Below are positions 24,821 through 36,995 of a stretch of 64,000 nt of DNA, piece by piece. Location: positions 124,001-188,000 of the forward strand of contig NW_017567020.1 of assembly GCF_001661265.1 (NCBI RefSeq), given 5' to 3'. The position numbers and the translations under genes are program-made. The notes beneath the pieces were generated by a model that saw only the letters and a list, made by a program, of their open reading frames with translations, ran no database searches and had not been told where the DNA came from. Within the stretch, counting starts at the first letter, position 1. Each line of letters begins with the position of its first letter. This DNA comes from Saitoella complicata NRRL Y-17804 (lineage: Eukaryota > Ascomycota > Saitoellomycetes > Saitoellales > Saitoellaceae).

Positions 24821-26362
24821 TTAAAACACGGCCCCGCCCACGCAAAACAATCTCCCCTCTTCCCTCCTCGCCCACTTCACAATCACATTTGCATTCTGCA
24901 CCAACACCCAGATCGGGACCCTCGGTCCTCCAACACAGTACAACTCAAACTCAGGCGTCACCCACGCGAACCCCGTCTCTGTCTCCGTCACGACTTCGTG
25001 TAGTCGGTCTTTGGTGTGTTTCTCGTGGATTGCGGCGTGTAGACGATGATATAGTTGTCCGAGTCGTCGGCGGTCGGGGAGGGGGTTGTAGTGGTGTCCC
25101 CATGGCGGCATTACAAATTGTACGTTCGCTCGAGATTTGTAGAGGAAATGCCGGATGTACCCCGCTCCGATCTCCGCACAGGTCTTCCGTCCCCGCCCCA
25201 CACTGCCCTCGACCTTTCCCAACAGCTTACCTTCACGCATTTCCTCCTCGATTCGTTCCCTGACCCCCCTCAACGCGAAAAAGCCCTCCTTCTCCGCACT
25301 AACCAACACACATCTCAACCCTGTTCCCCCATTGCCGCTCCCACCCCCGATCCACCCCAAATAAACATACAAAAACCCATTCGGATTAAACTTTGGCAGA
25401 CAAATCGGCAACCAATGTTCCCCTTGTGAGAATGTACTGCTGTTGTAAAGCATATTGAACAGCAAATGTAGGTCAGATGGATGTAGACTGTGCTGCCGGG
25501 GCCGGACGATATCAATCAACTGCCCCCCCGGCGCCACCAAAATCCCATACAACAATGCACTCTGGCGGCCCTTTCCTTTTGCTGTCGGGTCATGTATGGA
25601 GGAAAGGAGAATCTTGGATATCGCAGCCCGTGTTCTTTGTCGTAACCACAAACTCTCCACACCCCCAACCAACACCCCAGCCTCAAATCCCCTACACATT
25701 CCCCTCCCAAAACTCCTCAAAAAAACATCCGTCCCTCCAAGCAACCTCCTCAAATCATAATTTCCGCGACGAGAGAAAGCGCTGTTCAAAGCGGGCAACG
25801 TCAGTGTACTCACAATCTGCGTATACAGCGCATCAAGCTGCGTCCTCAATTGTCCCTCACTCTCCTCGCACGAGCTTATCGCAACCAGATATAACCCACC
25901 CTCTGCCATGACCACAAATCTGTATGGTCCAGCCTCGAAGGATTTAAGTTGGTCGTCGAGGTCTTCCCAGAATGAGATGATGGTTTGTATGACGGCGACG
26001 TAGCCTGCGATGAGGAGTTCGTCGCCGTAGGTTGCGTAGATGGGTTTTCCGGCGCGGGAGAGGATGAGGAAGTTTTTTGGACGGTGGCGGAATTTGTCGA
26101 GGCGTTCCTCTACTCCAATGATCAATGAGAATCCATCATGGGAAGAGGACAAGTGCGTACCTTCAGTTAGCCCTTCATCGTCTTCGGACTCTTCTTCTTC
26201 CTCCTCGAGGTACGAGAATGAGAGACGTTCGGAGACGGCATCAGACATATCCCGCTCCACATCCCCAACAGTCAATATCGTCGGCGCCAAACTCTTCAGT
26301 GACTCCCGCCTGCTCATGATGGGCGGTGGGTCATGAGCATCATCCAATTCTACCTCAGCCAT
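24821..26362 (-). CDS. MON1: Vacuolar fusion protein MON1 (Rab7 GEF subunit)
   Basis: Read as a single exon, 513 aa. Mon1 with Ccz1 forms the GEF that loads Ypt7/Rab7 on late endosomes and vacuoles. The acidic N-terminal 90 residues are followed by the first longin domain (FLILSRAGKPIYATYGDE). Later come LLYGILVAPGGQLIDIVRPR, the LYVYLGWI block and the third longin (HFLYKSRANVQFVMPPW). Bases 26114-26161 have donor-like GTACGC and acceptor-like TTGGAG ends, are exactly 48 nt and stay in frame, so the 16-residue insert TEGTHLSSSHDG... may be a spliced or retained intron. The start is 102 bp from the divergent DOP1 gene. Confidence 0.92.
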   Translation of the reverse strand: MAEVELDDAHDPPPIMSRRESLKSLAPTILTVGDVERDMSDAVSERLSFSYLEEEEEESEDDEGLTEGTHLSSSHDGFSLIIGVEERLDKFRHRPKNFLILSRAGKPIYATYGDELLIAGYVAVIQTIISFWEDLDDQLKSFEAGPYRFVVMAEGGLYLVAISSCEESEGQLRTQLDALYTQIVSTLTLPALNSAFSRRGNYDLRRLLGGTDVFLRSFGRGMCRGFEAGVLVGGVESLWLRQRTRAAISKILLSSIHDPTAKGKGRQSALLYGILVAPGGQLIDIVRPRQHSLHPSDLHLLFNMLYNSSTFSQGEHWLPICLPKFNPNGFLYVYLGWIGGGSGNGGTGLRCVLVSAEKEGFFALRGVRERIEEEMREGKLLGKVEGSVGRGRKTCAEIGAGYIRHFLYKSRANVQFVMPPWGHHYNPLPDRRRLGQLYHRLHAAIHEKHTKDRLHEVVTETETGFAWVTPEFELYCVGGPRVPIWVLVQNANVIVKWARREEGRLFCVGGAVF

Positions 26363-26464
26363 ATTATTTGTGTGCGGGTGGGTCGGGTACCTGGCCCTGC
26401 GCTTCGCCGGAACCTGTACTGTAACGTCGACATCCCCCGCCTATGCCACAAGTAGCAACCGGGA
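26363..26464. promoter_or_regulatory. Shared divergent promoter, MON1 / DOP1
   Basis: 102 bp between the two start codons of two endomembrane-traffic genes. No element is recognised within it, but it leaves no room for two independent long promoters. Confidence 0.5.
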
Positions 26465-29400
26465 ATGGCTACGTTACAATCGATCAGGGCGGACTATACA
26501 TCGGACTCTGCGTATCGGAAATATGCGAAGGAGGTTGATCGCGTTCTTGGGACTTGGGATACCGATATCCAGGAGTGGGCGGATCATATCGCTTTTCTCG
26601 GGAGGTTACTGAAGGTACGCCATCCCCCACCCTTCTGCCAATTGATCCCTCGCTAAGAATGGAGGTCATAGGCACTGCAATTACATCCATCAATACCCCG
26701 TATACCGTCACCACTTTTGACTTCGAGTCGTCTAGCGCAATGCCTCTCCCCCCACCTCCCCTCCGGCGTCCACCTCCGCGCCCTCGAAGTCTACTCCTAC
26801 ATCTTCTCCAAAATCGGCCGCGACGGCCTCGCTACCTCCTTCACCCTCTACTGGCCAGGCCTCGCCCCAGTCCCCTCCTACGCCTCCTCCGCCGTTAAAG
26901 ACTCTTTGCTGAGTTTGATCGCGATCTTCATCCCCCCACTCGGGCCAGCGTTGATGGATAGTTTGCCGTCGGTGTTGTTGGGGTTGTTTTTGGTTAGCCC
27001 GGATGATTTGGGTGATGTGCTGCCGATTTTGGAGGCGGTTAGAGAGGGATGTGGGAGCGAGTTGTGTTGGTGGTCTACGATTTGGTCGCTTGCAAGGGAA
27101 GGCCGGTGTGGGCTTAATCTCGTCACATACCTCTCCAACAACCTTCCCTCACTCGCCTCCACAGAGTCTCTCCATTATGCAAATATTTTTGGGCCCGACA
27201 AGTCGGTTCCGATACGCGGGTTGTGTGGTGGGCTCCAGGATGAAAGCTCCCTTGTGCAGCGCGGGTTTCTGGATCTGTTGATCCACAAGGTTCCATTGAG
27301 TTGCGAGCTGTTGCAAGACGACAGACCTGATCTAGCGTTACTCACGGCTAAAGTCGCGGCCGTTCTGTTACGTCGCGACTCCTCCCTTAACCGGAGAGTA
27401 TGGACCTGGTTCATCGGTCCCCGAACATCCCACGATCCCGACACCGAGCCACAAACACCCTCCACCTCAACCGCCGTCGAAGCAGGCGAACTGTACTTCC
27501 GAACCTATGGCCTTGACACCTTCCTCACCGGCTTCCGCTTCGACATCCTCCCCAGCTCCACCCCCACAACACCCCTATCCTCTGACACAATCATCCGCGC
27601 AACCCGAATCTTGATCGGAATGATGGACCACCCCGAAATACGCTGCTCCATCCCACCTCTCTTCACCCATGTCATGCGCGCCGTTTACCTGTATAAGGGT
27701 GAGCACGAGAAGGAAGTATTGGATACCGCACGGATGTTCTTTGATCAAGTTGAGGCTAGGGTTGTGTGGGCGCAACTTTTAGAATGGTTGGCATGGAAGG
27801 AGGGAGAGGAGCATCAGGAGCAGGTGGAGTTGGCAAGGTGGGTGTTAGGGTCGTTTGATGTTACGGGAGAGGAGATGAGGGACCATCTTGTAAGAGTGGC
27901 ATACATTATTCTTCGGTCGCTCGTGTGCAGCCCTGGGGATGATGCTGGGATGTGGGCAGTCGGTGAGGATTTGGCGAGGTTGTTGCAGGCGGAAGCGTTG
28001 GCCACTGGCGATCCTGAACAGGGAGCAGTTGACTTGAGTACGGATGAGGTTGTGAATTGGTATATGGATGCGGAAGACCCGAATAGCTCGTCACCGCCGT
28101 ACTCCGGTAGGGCGTTCTCGTTCGGGTTACTGTCGATAGGTAAGGCAGCGCTGATGAGAAAGAGTGATTCGAATCTGGTGGCAACCCGACGAGCCATATT
28201 CCTTTCGATTCTGCAGAACATACCCAGCGACATCGCTTCGACCGAGCTGAAGAAAGCTTTCCTCGCCTTACTATGGCTCGACAATGAGGGATCATTCGAG
28301 GTTCTACGAACTCAAGTCGAATGCGCCTCGGCAATCTGTGATAAAGCCCCATCAGCAATCTCCAACATGACGGACTACGACTTCATCAAACCCATCATAT
28401 TCAGCATCTGGCACCACCTCCGTCATTCCTCCGTCCACAACCACCAAGACGCCGTCGAGCTCCTATGGCGTGTCCAAGCCGCCGGTTTCAAGGACATCGA
28501 ACTCATCATTGCTGAGTTCATCGCCAGCGCAGATACCTACACCGCGAAAGTTGACGTTTGTGCTCGGCTGAACGTGGTGTGGGTGCATAGCGCACACCGC
28601 ACAGACATTACCCAAGTCTTGCACCGACCTATCGAGCTCGTGCTTGATTTCTGCCGGTCGGAGGAGTTGGCTGTGAGGGGTATAGCGAGAGATTGGTTAG
28701 CAAAGCTCGGGGTGCTGGCACGAGGTATTCTTGAATTGCTAATCGACGAGGTCGCTGCATCCCCGGTATTGCGGAAAGCGGTGCCGGAACGGTTTAAGCA
28801 GGTCACGATTGATGTGTCGAGGTGTAGTGAGGAGGACGATGTGCCCTTATTGACCTATGCGGTCGAGTCGTTGTTACTTGTTTGTCAAGCCATTGATCAG
28901 GCTGTTCTGGAAAATACCGTGACCAAGGAGTTCGTGATCGACGGCGTCGAAACTGGTGCACAGACGTACATTACGGCACTGCAGAATGTGTGCATTCGAC
29001 TGCTTCGATTACTTCCTGAAACTGGGGCGGGAGCGAGATCCTCAGCGGAGGTCGTCCAAGTACATTGCGCTGCACTAGAACTCGTCGAACATCTCCTACC
29101 ACGACAGCATACCTCACCACTGATCGATATATTGTCAAAGATCCTCTATGTCAACATCCACTTACAGAATCTCCCAATACAGGCAGCACTCATAAACACC
29201 TTGGGGATCTGTTTGAAATCAAATAACCCTTCAGCATCCCGCAGACGCCTCTCCAGCTCTTCCTTGCGGTCCTTCGATTTCGCCAGAGCTTCTGTTATAC
29301 CGGCACAGTCGGTCTCGGCGTCTTCTCTCGGCGATGAATCTCAGGCGATCCTGATTCAATCTCTGGTTGATGCACTGTCCATGCCAGCGCTCCGGTCCAG

Positions 29401-31598
29401 CCTGGATCAATGGATAACTTTCCTGGAAATCTTTGTAAGCGCGACGGGAAAGAGCTTCATTCATGCCATGTTGCCCTTGGTCGATCGCATCTGTCAACAA
29501 ACCGAATTAGCCATGATTCAGATGGGAGATTCCGTAAACAACGGCGCTTCACCTTTCACCTTGGCGGATATCAGAGCGTTCCTTCGTGGGCTGAATCTTC
29601 TTATCTCAGAGGGATATCGTTTCCTTCAATCTGAGTTGGCAACAAAGAATGTCGGATCGAAGCTTGCCACGGATGGAGGCTTCTTGAGTAACGTAGTGTC
29701 TGGTGTGTTCTCAGTTGAAGCACCGGTTCAGATCAATGAGTCGACCGTTGAGCCTTTGACGTCTATGTGTTTGCAGCACACTGTACGTACGGCTGCGAGT
29801 ATGTGGAAGTGGGCAATCCAATCCAACACCCCGCTCGTAGCACAGAACCTGACTGCCGATTCTGAGAATCTTCTGCTAAACTGCTACAGCATGAATGCGA
29901 ACGAGACTATGGAAGCTCTGTTTAATATATGGGCTGGGAAGCCGACGCCTGAATTTTTGCGTTTAACTCAGCTGCTGGAGGCACCACGTCCGAAGGTGTT
30001 GTTGAACATCTTGATTGAGACTATACATCTTCAAGCTAGTTCGGGGACAACAGGTTCGGCCTCAAAGTCTCCTATGTATGTATTCTCCCACGCGGTACAA
30101 TTTAACCACAGATTGCTCATATGATGTTAGGACTGCATCGACATTCATCAATTTTCTCATAACTTTCATCAAAGCAGAACATGCCAATAAAACCGCAGCC
30201 ACCTGGCCTGAGCTGGCAAAGTTCTTGCGGGATATCTTGACTCACACTTCGAGCTACCGCACTTGCAGCCCAGACCTGCTTCGTCTGGGACTTGCGATCA
30301 ATGATAATCTCATGCGTACCTCTCTATACGAACAGAAAAAATACCGCAAAGAAATGCAGGAGTTTGTACAAAAGCAGATCAGCGCTGCATTGTCGATAAC
30401 CGTCCGTGTCGAGCACCACGCCATTGCAGAGAGACCTTCAACGCCAATGTCTACAGATCGAGATAGTACTAAGGCACGAGCGAATGGAACGAGTGTTTCA
30501 ATGGCGCCGAATGTCATGCACCTCTTTGTTAATGAGGTCATTCCAAAGCTGCCACTTGTCTTCGTGGAAGCGGACAAGATCCTGGCGGTAAGCAACGGTA
30601 TTATGTCACAAGCGATCACCTATGGGCTTCACTCTCGCACTGGCGGCAACGAGGTGTTAGAGTTGCTTGTTGCTCTTACCAAGATTCCTGCCACACAAAA
30701 GTCCTGGAAGAAGGAGGTCTTCGACGTTTTTACCGAAAACAGCTTCTTCCGAACTCGGATAGGACTTGTCAAGAACTGGAAACTCATCATGCAAGCTGTC
30801 ATCGAAAATGATAAAGTTCGTACAGAAGAAATCATTGGAAGGATTACAGCAGCGTCTGCACCAACGGCTCTCTTTGTATCACGTGAACAGGAGAACATCA
30901 ACAAGCAGATGAATCTCCGCCGTGCCGCGTTCATGCTTTTGTGCAGCAGCAACGATGCGTACCTAACGTCCTTGCCATCACTTGAAAACAAGGTAAAGGA
31001 GGTTGCGAGAGTAACGAGGACGGAGTATGTTTTGCGAGGAGAACTCTATATGTTCTTTCGAGCAATGCTTCTTCGTTTCTCTTCCGTGCACCTTGGACGA
31101 CTCCTCCAGCACTTCTTGTTTGACATGCAATTTCTATTCAACTCTTTCCTAGAAGAGGCTTCAGCCACAGCTACCAAGGAACAAACACGGGCTTTTGCTG
31201 AGGCGTGTAAGCTCCTTGATACCTTGATTGTTGTATCGCCAACGGGTTTCCAACTGCACGAATGGGTATTCCTTAGGGATACAATCGAGGCGGTTTTTCC
31301 ACCTATTGATCGTCAATCGATTGCGTTGACCGACATGCTGGCCAGAACATCAATTACCTCATCACCTCCTTCCTCATCCTGCGGCCCTCCCAGCTTGTCA
31401 GACAACGTACTGGCAGACCTTTCAAGACGGCAAGCGAAAAGAGCACCATTAATCGCTGCAAAAACCATCAACGACATTGGTGACCTGCGACCGTTCTTGA
31501 GCTATGTTAGTCTGCATGCTTACGAAAGCAGTCTGGCGATGGAGAAGCCTGACCTGGAGACGTGCGAGATGTATCTACTACGGGACATGTTTGAATAG
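26465..31598 (+). CDS. DOP1: Dopey family protein DOP1
   Basis: Three exons (introns 26615-26671 and 30076-30130) give 1673 aa. Dop1 is a large peripheral membrane protein of Golgi and endosomes. It works with Mon2 and the flippase Neo1 in retrograde traffic and, in Aspergillus, in hyphal morphogenesis. The Dopey N-terminal domain is clear after splicing: [20 protein letters not shown], then [28 protein letters not shown]. The remainder is alpha-helical repeat-like, and the C-terminal leucine-zipper-like segment begins around residue 1300. Both introns are of standard size with good sites, and exon lengths sum to a multiple of three. Confidence 0.92.
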
Positions 31599-31727
31599 AG
31601 GCTTATTTGAGTGAACATACACAGGATATCAGAGATACCCCTTAGCTTGGAAATGCAAATCCTATTCCTGGTATAATCTTCGCTACTGAAAATAATCGTC
31701 ACACACTGAGCCGCACCCGCCCCATAT

Positions 31728-32626
31728 CTACGAAGGAACAGTGTTGAAAGAGTTCTCCTCCGCCTTAATCTCCCAGAACAACTTGCCGAAGTCATGAACA
31801 CCGTGCTTCTCCCAACCATCTTCCTTGATATGATACACTGCAAGAGATGATTAGCAGTTGTTTCCCCTCGTTCGATGAATGTGCACTTACGTCTCACACT
31901 TCCACCAGAGAAAGCATCACGGTGCTGAGCAGCAACAATAGCCCTCTTACCCAACGCCAATGCATCTTCCACCGACAAATCCCAGTGGTATCCAGCATCC
32001 AACACACCATATGCGAACGTCTGACCAGATCCAACACAGAACAAGTCACCCTTCAACCTCGTACCATCGGAATCGACGTAGAAGATCGAGGGACCAAGTC
32101 CAGGATCAACACCACAGACCATAGTACCCATACTCAGACCCATACCCTTGTAATTGTAGGTGATATTAGACAGAATCTTCGACGCGGCAGCCACAGTAAT
32201 TCGCTTCTTGTTCCTCAACTCGTACAGTCTGCACTCCATTCCCAAATACGTCTCCCAGTACTGACAATCCGCCGCACCACCAGCCATGGTACCCAACAAG
32301 TATGGGTTAATCTCGATGACCTTCTTCACTGTCTGACTTGCAATCCAGGTACCGGCCGTTGCTCGAGAGTCGACGGCGATGACAACACCACCCTGGAAAC
32401 GGAACGCCAGCGTCGTCGTACCATGGTTGATCTTGATTGTGCAGTCGCGGTTGGAGAGGTCGTCAGTGTGAGCGCGGAGGAAGGCTGTTGGTGCCGAGAT
32501 TGCTGGCAATGCGAAGCTCAGACCGTCGGTGGCCTTTGGTGGTTGGGCTGCGTATTCATCTGCGAGGTCGTGGTCCTGGTCAAAAACCGAGGTAGACTGA
32601 GAGTATTTCTGGACAAGAGAGTTCAT
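31728..32626 (-). CDS. PRE2: 20S proteasome subunit beta-5 (chymotrypsin-like)
   Basis: Two exons (intron 31838-31890) give 281 aa. The N-terminal 69 residues form a propeptide ending HG; cleavage before Thr70 (GTTTLAFRF) would expose the catalytic threonine. Also present are [11 protein letters not shown] (with the conserved Asp and the region around Lys33), the [11 protein letters not shown] block, [15 protein letters not shown] and [12 protein letters not shown]. The short second exon supplies [12 protein letters not shown] and the C-terminal tail. Convergent with DOP1, 129 bp apart. Confidence 0.95.
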
Positions 32627-33373
32627 AATGGATGCCCTGGATATATCTCGGTCGTTCAGGCGGGCAATTGTAAATTAAGCTGTACGTGACGGTCGTGCTC
32701 ACAAACTCCGCGTACGGCGACGCGGCCCTGCTCAAGTGACGCAAGCAGTTCCCTAGATAAATGTGACAGATGTGGGGAAAACGTTTTGCAGAAACTTTTC
32801 GTAACAAGACGGAGGAATATCTCTTGTCTCTCTTTATATTTCAAAGTTTCCATGCTGCCGCTACATACTGCGGTACCGGTTTTGGAAAGGTGATGAGAAT
32901 CGACATCTACGTTACCGCAGACGTGCATAACCGCGCTGCATCCCCGCAAAATCCGGTGAGCGCGCCCGCAACACCAGCTCCATCGAGCACTGGAGAAAGC
33001 TTGGAAAAAGCAGGAAAGCTCGAGTAGATGAAAGTATATGAAAGAAAGTCATGTTTATCTAGTTCAAAGCAGTAGAAACAGCGTTAGGCTCCACGAATCT
33101 CACGAAGGAGTCGCACCATCGCACTCGACCGGATTGGGTCCGGCGACAGCAGTTGACGTAAACTCCATTGCTAGCAGATCTGGAGCGCGCAGCGGATCGA
33201 GACAGGGTGGCAAACACTCAGCTGTGGGCTATTATAGCTCAAGTCGAGAAACTTACACCCTTGCCAGGTGCTCGTCCAAACTCTCCTCCTTACCAAACCA
33301 CTTACCAAACCACTTACCAAACCACTCCATCTTACCAACTATCCACAACCTCTACTTACCAAAAGCAAGTGTC
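32627..33373. other. Intergenic between PRE2 and the orphan gene
   Basis: No recognisable gene. It holds the PRE2 promoter at its left side, GC-rich stretches around 32920-33000, and the tandem repeat at 33290-33325. Open frames here are short and unsupported. Confidence 0.4.
33290..33325. repeat. Tandem 12-mer repeat (ttaccaaaccac x3)
   Basis: Three exact head-to-tail copies of a 12-nt unit, with a degenerate continuation (catcttaccaac). They lie 50 bp upstream of the putative orphan start codon, so they may fall in its leader. Confidence 0.8.
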
Positions 33374-34127
33374 ATGTTTACGTTCTCAAACAACTCTACC
33401 TCTACCTCTACCTCTGCTGCTACCTCCTTCGAGGCCAGCCAGCAAGAGCCCGTTTTCCAGACTGGCGTCGGTTGTCTCCGTCCTTTCCTTACCAAGGTTG
33501 GACGTCGAGCGCCGCGCACACTGGAGATGAAGGCCGAGCATGAGAAGACGTTAGTGACTGCCGATATCGTCGAAAAACGGCATGGAGAGATCAAGGATCT
33601 GCTTAAGCCGTGTCCCAGTCACGAGGAAGGGAGGAGCCTTGAGAGACCTGCGGGCAACTATCAAGGCTACCCTCCGAACCAAGGGCGGGGATTTCCACGA
33701 GAGGGTGGATGACTGGAAGATGGCCGCTAAGAAAAATAAGGTATGTGTTTCCCTAACGTGCGCGTTCCGGATCCGGAGTCCCGCACCAGATCGGGGCCGA
33801 TACCAAGACCGTGGACCGTACCGGTACCGTCGGTAGACTATCTGGAGGTTGCTAATAGTCTATAAAGGCGGTGAAGAAAGTGGTTGCCTTTGCCGAGAAG
33901 CAAAGCCGGAAGGTTATGTGCATTCGGTTTAAGGAGAATGAGAACACTAAGTTCTGGACCATGCAAGAGCACCTTGACTTTAAGAATGCTCTTGCCGGGT
34001 GGTACAGGATGGGAGACGAGTTCAGGTCGCAGGAGAAGGTAAGTTATTACAGTTACTCCTGTATCCTCTTTGCGATGTGTATTAATCTTTGCTCTAGGGA
34101 AAGAAGGAGAAGAAGGAGAGGAAGTAA
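33374..34127 (+). CDS. Orphan spliced gene, small lysine-rich protein of unknown function
   Basis: I do not recognise this protein. A model with exons 33374-33549, 33590-33740, 33868-34038 and 34098-34127 gives 175 aa. Introns 2 (GTATGT, branch tgctaat, TATAAAG) and 3 (GTAAGT...CTCTAG) are convincing, and the tail ends KKEKKERK. The first intron is the weak point: the frame changes near 33550, and a 40-nt or 46-nt intron starting GTTAGT would explain it. Without that intron the gene would be frame-broken. Visible content: a Ser/Thr run from a ctacct microsatellite (33397-33418), then charged helical stretches (RTKGGDFHERVDDWKMAAKK, QEHLDFKNALAGWYRMGDEF). Could be a lineage-specific gene or a decaying one. 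Confidence 0.45.
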
Positions 34128-34592
34128 AGAGGAGCTTGGAGAATGATGGATAGCAGGAGTTGAGTTGAAGGTTTGTACTCTTTTCTCTTCCTCGCGCAAG
34201 CACAACACACCAATCCAGAAACTAGAGGAAGGCAGCGCGACGCCGTCGGGAAGACTGATGTCAAGCCCAAGACAGCACCCGGATGCGTCCGGGAATTTGC
34301 AGAGCCAGGAAGCCGAACGGGAGAGACAGCTCCGTAGTAGGCAGGAAGCCGGGCGCCATTACAATTCCGCTGGGAGACTAAAGTCAAGCCCAGCGAAGAT
34401 CTATTGCCGGCGTATAACTAGCATAGATTCCGGTCATGGAGTATCAAACATGGCCGGCGGGAATATAACCGGCATATACCCGCTTGTTGTCCACGCCCTC
34501 CCGTGATCGTAAATTGCAGATTGTAGATTGTGTATCCAAACTACCCAAACTGATGTCGCAACCAAACGTCCACCTCGTAAGCCAAGACCAGA
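34128..34592. other. Intergenic between orphan gene and GUP1 3' end
   Basis: No gene seen. A short word, gggaagact-a-gtcaagccca, occurs twice (about 34247 and 34371) in diverged form. Several ccgg-centred palindromic words occur at 34400-34480. Confidence 0.35.
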
Positions 34593-36664
34593 TCAACAAC
34601 GTAAGAAGATTCCCCGTCGCCTTTAAGTACCCATGTTAGTCCATGTCATGCACCACAACGGAGAAAAGAAGACTTACTGTTCGTCTTCTCTGGTCTCAAA
34701 CATAATTTGCACCGCGCAAGACAAACACGCAACCGTAGTGACCAAAAACGCCAGACCTGTAGGAGTCATTAGCAAACAGCACAACGGTACGTCGAGAACA
34801 ACTCTTACCGTATAAACTTCCAAAAATCCCTACAAGCATCTCCTTCAACCCATCCAACCCAATCACAAATCCAACAAGGTTCGCACATACCATCATCAAC
34901 ATGTTGAACACCCCTCCAAGCGCACACAAATGTCGATACCACGGCCACGAACCCCACTTCTCCGGCGAAAAAATAGCTGTGGCAATAAGTTCTGGAAGAA
35001 TGAAGAGGGTAACCAGCCATCCCCACGCAAGCAGCCGGAGCGAGATATCATGCCACAGAGCGACAAAGGTAAACACAGCAAGCGTGTTCACAATCGGCAA
35101 CCGTGATCCTCCCAAAGGAACGTAAATATACCGCACGATCCACCTATTGAAACTCCGATGCCACGCCCTCCAAAATGTCTTGACGCTGTAGGTATTACTC
35201 ATACACCTCAACACATTTTCACTGGTCTCAATACCGTCCCACATCGCCCATAGTCTGAAGAACCGCCAAGGGATCAACAGCTTTAGCCAGACGATCTTGA
35301 GGTTCCAGTAGGAGACCATAGAGAGTTGGAAGGGGGTGAGGCCGGACCATGCGTGAGACTTGGCGATGGCGACGACGTAGAGGTTGTGGAGGAGGAACTC
35401 CATGGTGAGGATGGAGATTAACAAGCGGATTGCGTAGAGGAGAGTGCGACGAGGAGAGATAGTCGGGGGGCGCAGATGAATCTATGTGAGGATTTGTCAG
35501 GAAGTGCCATCGAGGACTCTCACGGGCCATGTCACATACCTGCGACATGTAATTGTTGAACGTAATAATCGGACCAGCGAGGTACAACGGCGCATACAAT
35601 GTATACCCCAAATAATTCAACCACCCATAATCCTCCCTTTCACAAGGCGCCTCAATCCTTTCTCTTTCCGTCAGCGTATCCGCATTCGCTTTGTCTTTCT
35701 TCAGGCGCGCCTGTTAGCCAGATCAACACTTGCAATTTACATAACGCAGAACATGGGAGACGGGGGGACTTACTGCAAGAGAGGGACCCTTCGAGAAGGA
35801 CCAGTAGTAGTCCATGTTGAAGGAGATGAGGCGGAGGACGGTGATGTTGAAGTGGACTTGCCAGCGTGAGAGGAGGCCAGGGTAGGCATCGAGCAGGGCA
35901 CCGGATTCGTGGACGTCTCGGAAGCGGTAGCCGCTGTATCGTTCGTTAAGGAAGAGCACAATGATGTTGAACGCCCATGTCAATACTGGGTTTGATATGC
36001 TTCCCTTGAAGGTTTTTGCGATTCCGTAATTGATGCCCAGTAATAGCAGAATCTTCACAGCGGAGAACCCGTGCAATGCGGTGATGAACACTAACGCGAA
36101 ACCGACATCAAAAAGTACTCGTCTCCGAGCGCGTATTGACTGTGAAAGAGTGCTCAGGTTGTATGTACGGTCGTAGAGGCGCCGCAGGGCGGTGTAACCG
36201 ACAAGGACTGAAAACAGGATAGGGATGCGATCGCGGAAGTCGGAGTACTGCACGTCAGAATTGTCCTATGTGATTACTTAGCATACATATGGGATACCAC
36301 AGCATATAACCGAGATACCACTTTCCGCCCGGGTATCCATCCTGGTTCCAAGAGGTTCTCATATTGTGGGTAACTGGGATGTGTGTCTGTTGACCTGTAA
36401 GGCAATGATACCCAAGAGATAGCTCACGCACCAACCTTTCGAAAGATCATAGGCACACTTGAACATCATAGGCACCACAACCGCATGTGCCGCATAGTAA
36501 AGATAGAACTCTGGCGTCTTCCATCGCGACGGGCTCGGTGTAGTCTCTCCCTTCCCCTGCGGTTGAGCGTCCACTCCAATTGTGCTCAACCCAATGGCAT
36601 CCTTCTTTGCCTTTGCTCTGTTTACGATCTCGGGCTCGAGGACTTCTATGGAGAAGAGGTGCAT
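34593..36664 (-). CDS. GUP1: Membrane-bound O-acyltransferase GUP1
   Basis: Seven exons (introns 36387-36435, 36266-36318, 35711-35773, 35482-35539, 34757-34808, 34621-34677) give 579 aa. Gup1 is an ER MBOAT enzyme that remodels GPI-anchor lipids and affects glycerol uptake and the cell wall. Signatures: YENLLEPGWIPGRKVDNSD across an exon junction, MDYYWSF, PLYLAGPIITFNNYMSQ, WRAWHRSFNRWIVRYIYVPLGG and the MBOAT His in FVALWHDI. The first ATG (MHLFSIEVLEPE) matches usual Gup1 starts. The last junction is chosen because a strong GTAAGT donor sits right at the apparent stop. Splicing a 57-nt intron with a gactaac branch site adds RRGIFLRC, which looks like a normal Gup1 end. Intron 1 uses a weaker GTTGGT donor. 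Confidence 0.92.
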
Positions 36665-36995
36665 TGCGATTGTTTGCACGATGACTGGGACGTTGTACGG
36701 AACTCGAGCGCGGGGACAGTTCCGCCCTGCTTTGAAGTGATGGTGGAATGCAGGAGGAGAGCAGAACGTTGCATCGACATACGGCTATTGCAGAAAGTAA
36801 AAGGCGTCGTTTTCAAATTGCATGCGAAGGAGATTCTACCCGTTTTTTTGTCCGTCTTGCAATTGGTACTGTAACTCAGTGCACCCTCAACGCGTCGCGA
36901 TACACACATTGCCCGATTTAGTCACCGCGAATCGGAAGGCGAAACAGAGCAGAAAACAGAAAGAGCAAACAGCGTGTATGGCTCTGTCAGAGTAG
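36665..36995. promoter_or_regulatory. Divergent intergenic region, GUP1 / RecQ
   Basis: 331 bp between the start codons of oppositely oriented genes; it must hold both promoters. No specific element recognised. Confidence 0.4.

Noticed and set aside
33590-33712. Straight read-through of the orphan gene in its first frame
   Set aside because: It ends early in a Gly/Pro/Arg-rich tail and misses both well-formed downstream introns; the spliced alternative explains more.
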